DNA of 16,442 bases, from NCBI GenBank assembly GCA_027575805.1, contig JANBPU010000326.1:1-16442 (forward strand). Reading direction: 5' to 3'. How positions within the stretch are numbered: position 1 is the stretch's first letter; each line of letters begins with the position of its first letter. Origin of the DNA: Mycoemilia scoparia. Its lineage: Eukaryota; Kickxellomycota; Kickxellomycetes; Kickxellales; Kickxellaceae. Below the pieces are notes generated by a model, which had not been told where the DNA came from, made no database searches, and saw only the letters and a program-made list of their open reading frames with translations. Made by a program: the position numbers and the translations under genes. Positions 16,022 to 16,442 of this stretch are shown one piece after another.

Positions 16022-16442
16022 CCAGATTTTAAAATCAAAAGACCAACTCCAAAAAGGATTATATTATTATTATTATTTTACTATTTCTTCTATAAAAACC
16101 AGCATCACATTGTGTACAATTCATTTCATATATAGTAACGCACAACACACACACGCACGCCCTTATATATAATAACTCTTTTATTCAAGCAATTTTTTTA
16201 TCTAAAGCTGTATTATTTTTTACTTTTATTCTTTTCCTCTGTAGCGATTAATCGATTGATTCACGATATTATTGAATAAATGAATTCATCTCACATTTCT
16301 CTTTATTGCTAATGTGATTTTTTTGCAAAGCACATGTAATCAAGAGTTATGCATATATATGAATCATAATTTTCGAAGGGTGACTTTTGGTGGCCAAAGA
16401 TTATAGGGGCTATCAAAGCCAAATAGATGTCCAGTTTTACTA
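16022..16442. other. 3' flank of gene 2
   Basis: This is AT-rich sequence with ATT runs (16061-16080), TATATA at about 16164-16169, a 10-bp palindrome CGATTAATCG (16245-16254) and AATAAA at 16275-16280. No coding region is visible up to the window edge. Two small stem-loops can be drawn near the end (about 16386-16398 and 16408-16420), too weak to call. Confidence 0.6.
16275..16280 (+). terminator. Poly(A) signal candidate of gene 2
   Basis: AATAAA lies 254 nt after the stop codon and is preceded by a TATATA element and T-rich sequence, an arrangement seen at fungal mRNA 3' ends. It is the only AATAAA in this flank. Confidence 0.45.

Noticed and set aside
1..16442. CRISPR array or bacterial operon
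   Set aside because: All repeats are simple microsatellites without unique spacers, and the genes are fungal zinc-cluster regulators.

Overview
This window looks like nuclear DNA of a fungus. It holds two very large intronless genes on the + strand, and each encodes a Zn2Cys6 (Gal4-type binuclear zinc cluster) transcription factor with a fungal middle-homology regulatory domain. That combination is essentially diagnostic for fungi. The style (multi-kilobase single-exon regulators, many low-complexity inserts inside the conserved domain, dense di- and trinucleotide microsatellites) would fit an early-diverging lineage such as Mortierellomycotina, Mucoromycotina or Kickxellomycotina, but this is inference and no lineage marker is present. 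CTG reads sensibly as leucine at conserved positions, so the standard code is assumed.

Layout: 1-2580 is non-coding DNA with microsatellites and short repeats. Positions 2580-3412 are the probable promoter and 5' leader of gene 1 (CCAAT box, 11-bp dyad, TATA box, then an almost ATG-free leader). Positions 3413-7720 are gene 1 (1435 aa). Positions 7721 to about 8340 are its AT- and pyrimidine-rich 3' flank. About 8340-10841 is a long upstream region of gene 2, with a CGG/CCG-triplet cluster, AACCCTA-type motifs and a nested inverted repeat. Positions 10842-11476 are a second ATG-depleted leader. Positions 11477-16021 are gene 2 (1514 aa), and 16022-16442 are its 3' flank.

The two genes are not recent duplicates: outside the zinc-cluster signature and the general plan of the middle-homology domain they do not resemble each other. 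No enzyme, transporter or RNA gene lies beside them, so their targets cannot be read from context. The intergenic regions (3.4 and 3.75 kb) and leaders (about 0.5-0.8 kb) are unusually long for a fungus, which suggests regulators that are themselves heavily controlled.

The most distinctive signals are: (1) strong, strand-specific depletion of ATG in both leaders (one ATG in about 830 nt and one in about 635 nt, against roughly 8 and 12 of the complementary CAT); (2) regulatory domains split repeatedly by low-complexity inserts; (3) an AT-hook-like motif directly after the gene 2 zinc cluster; (4) candidate autoregulatory and structural DNA elements upstream of gene 2.
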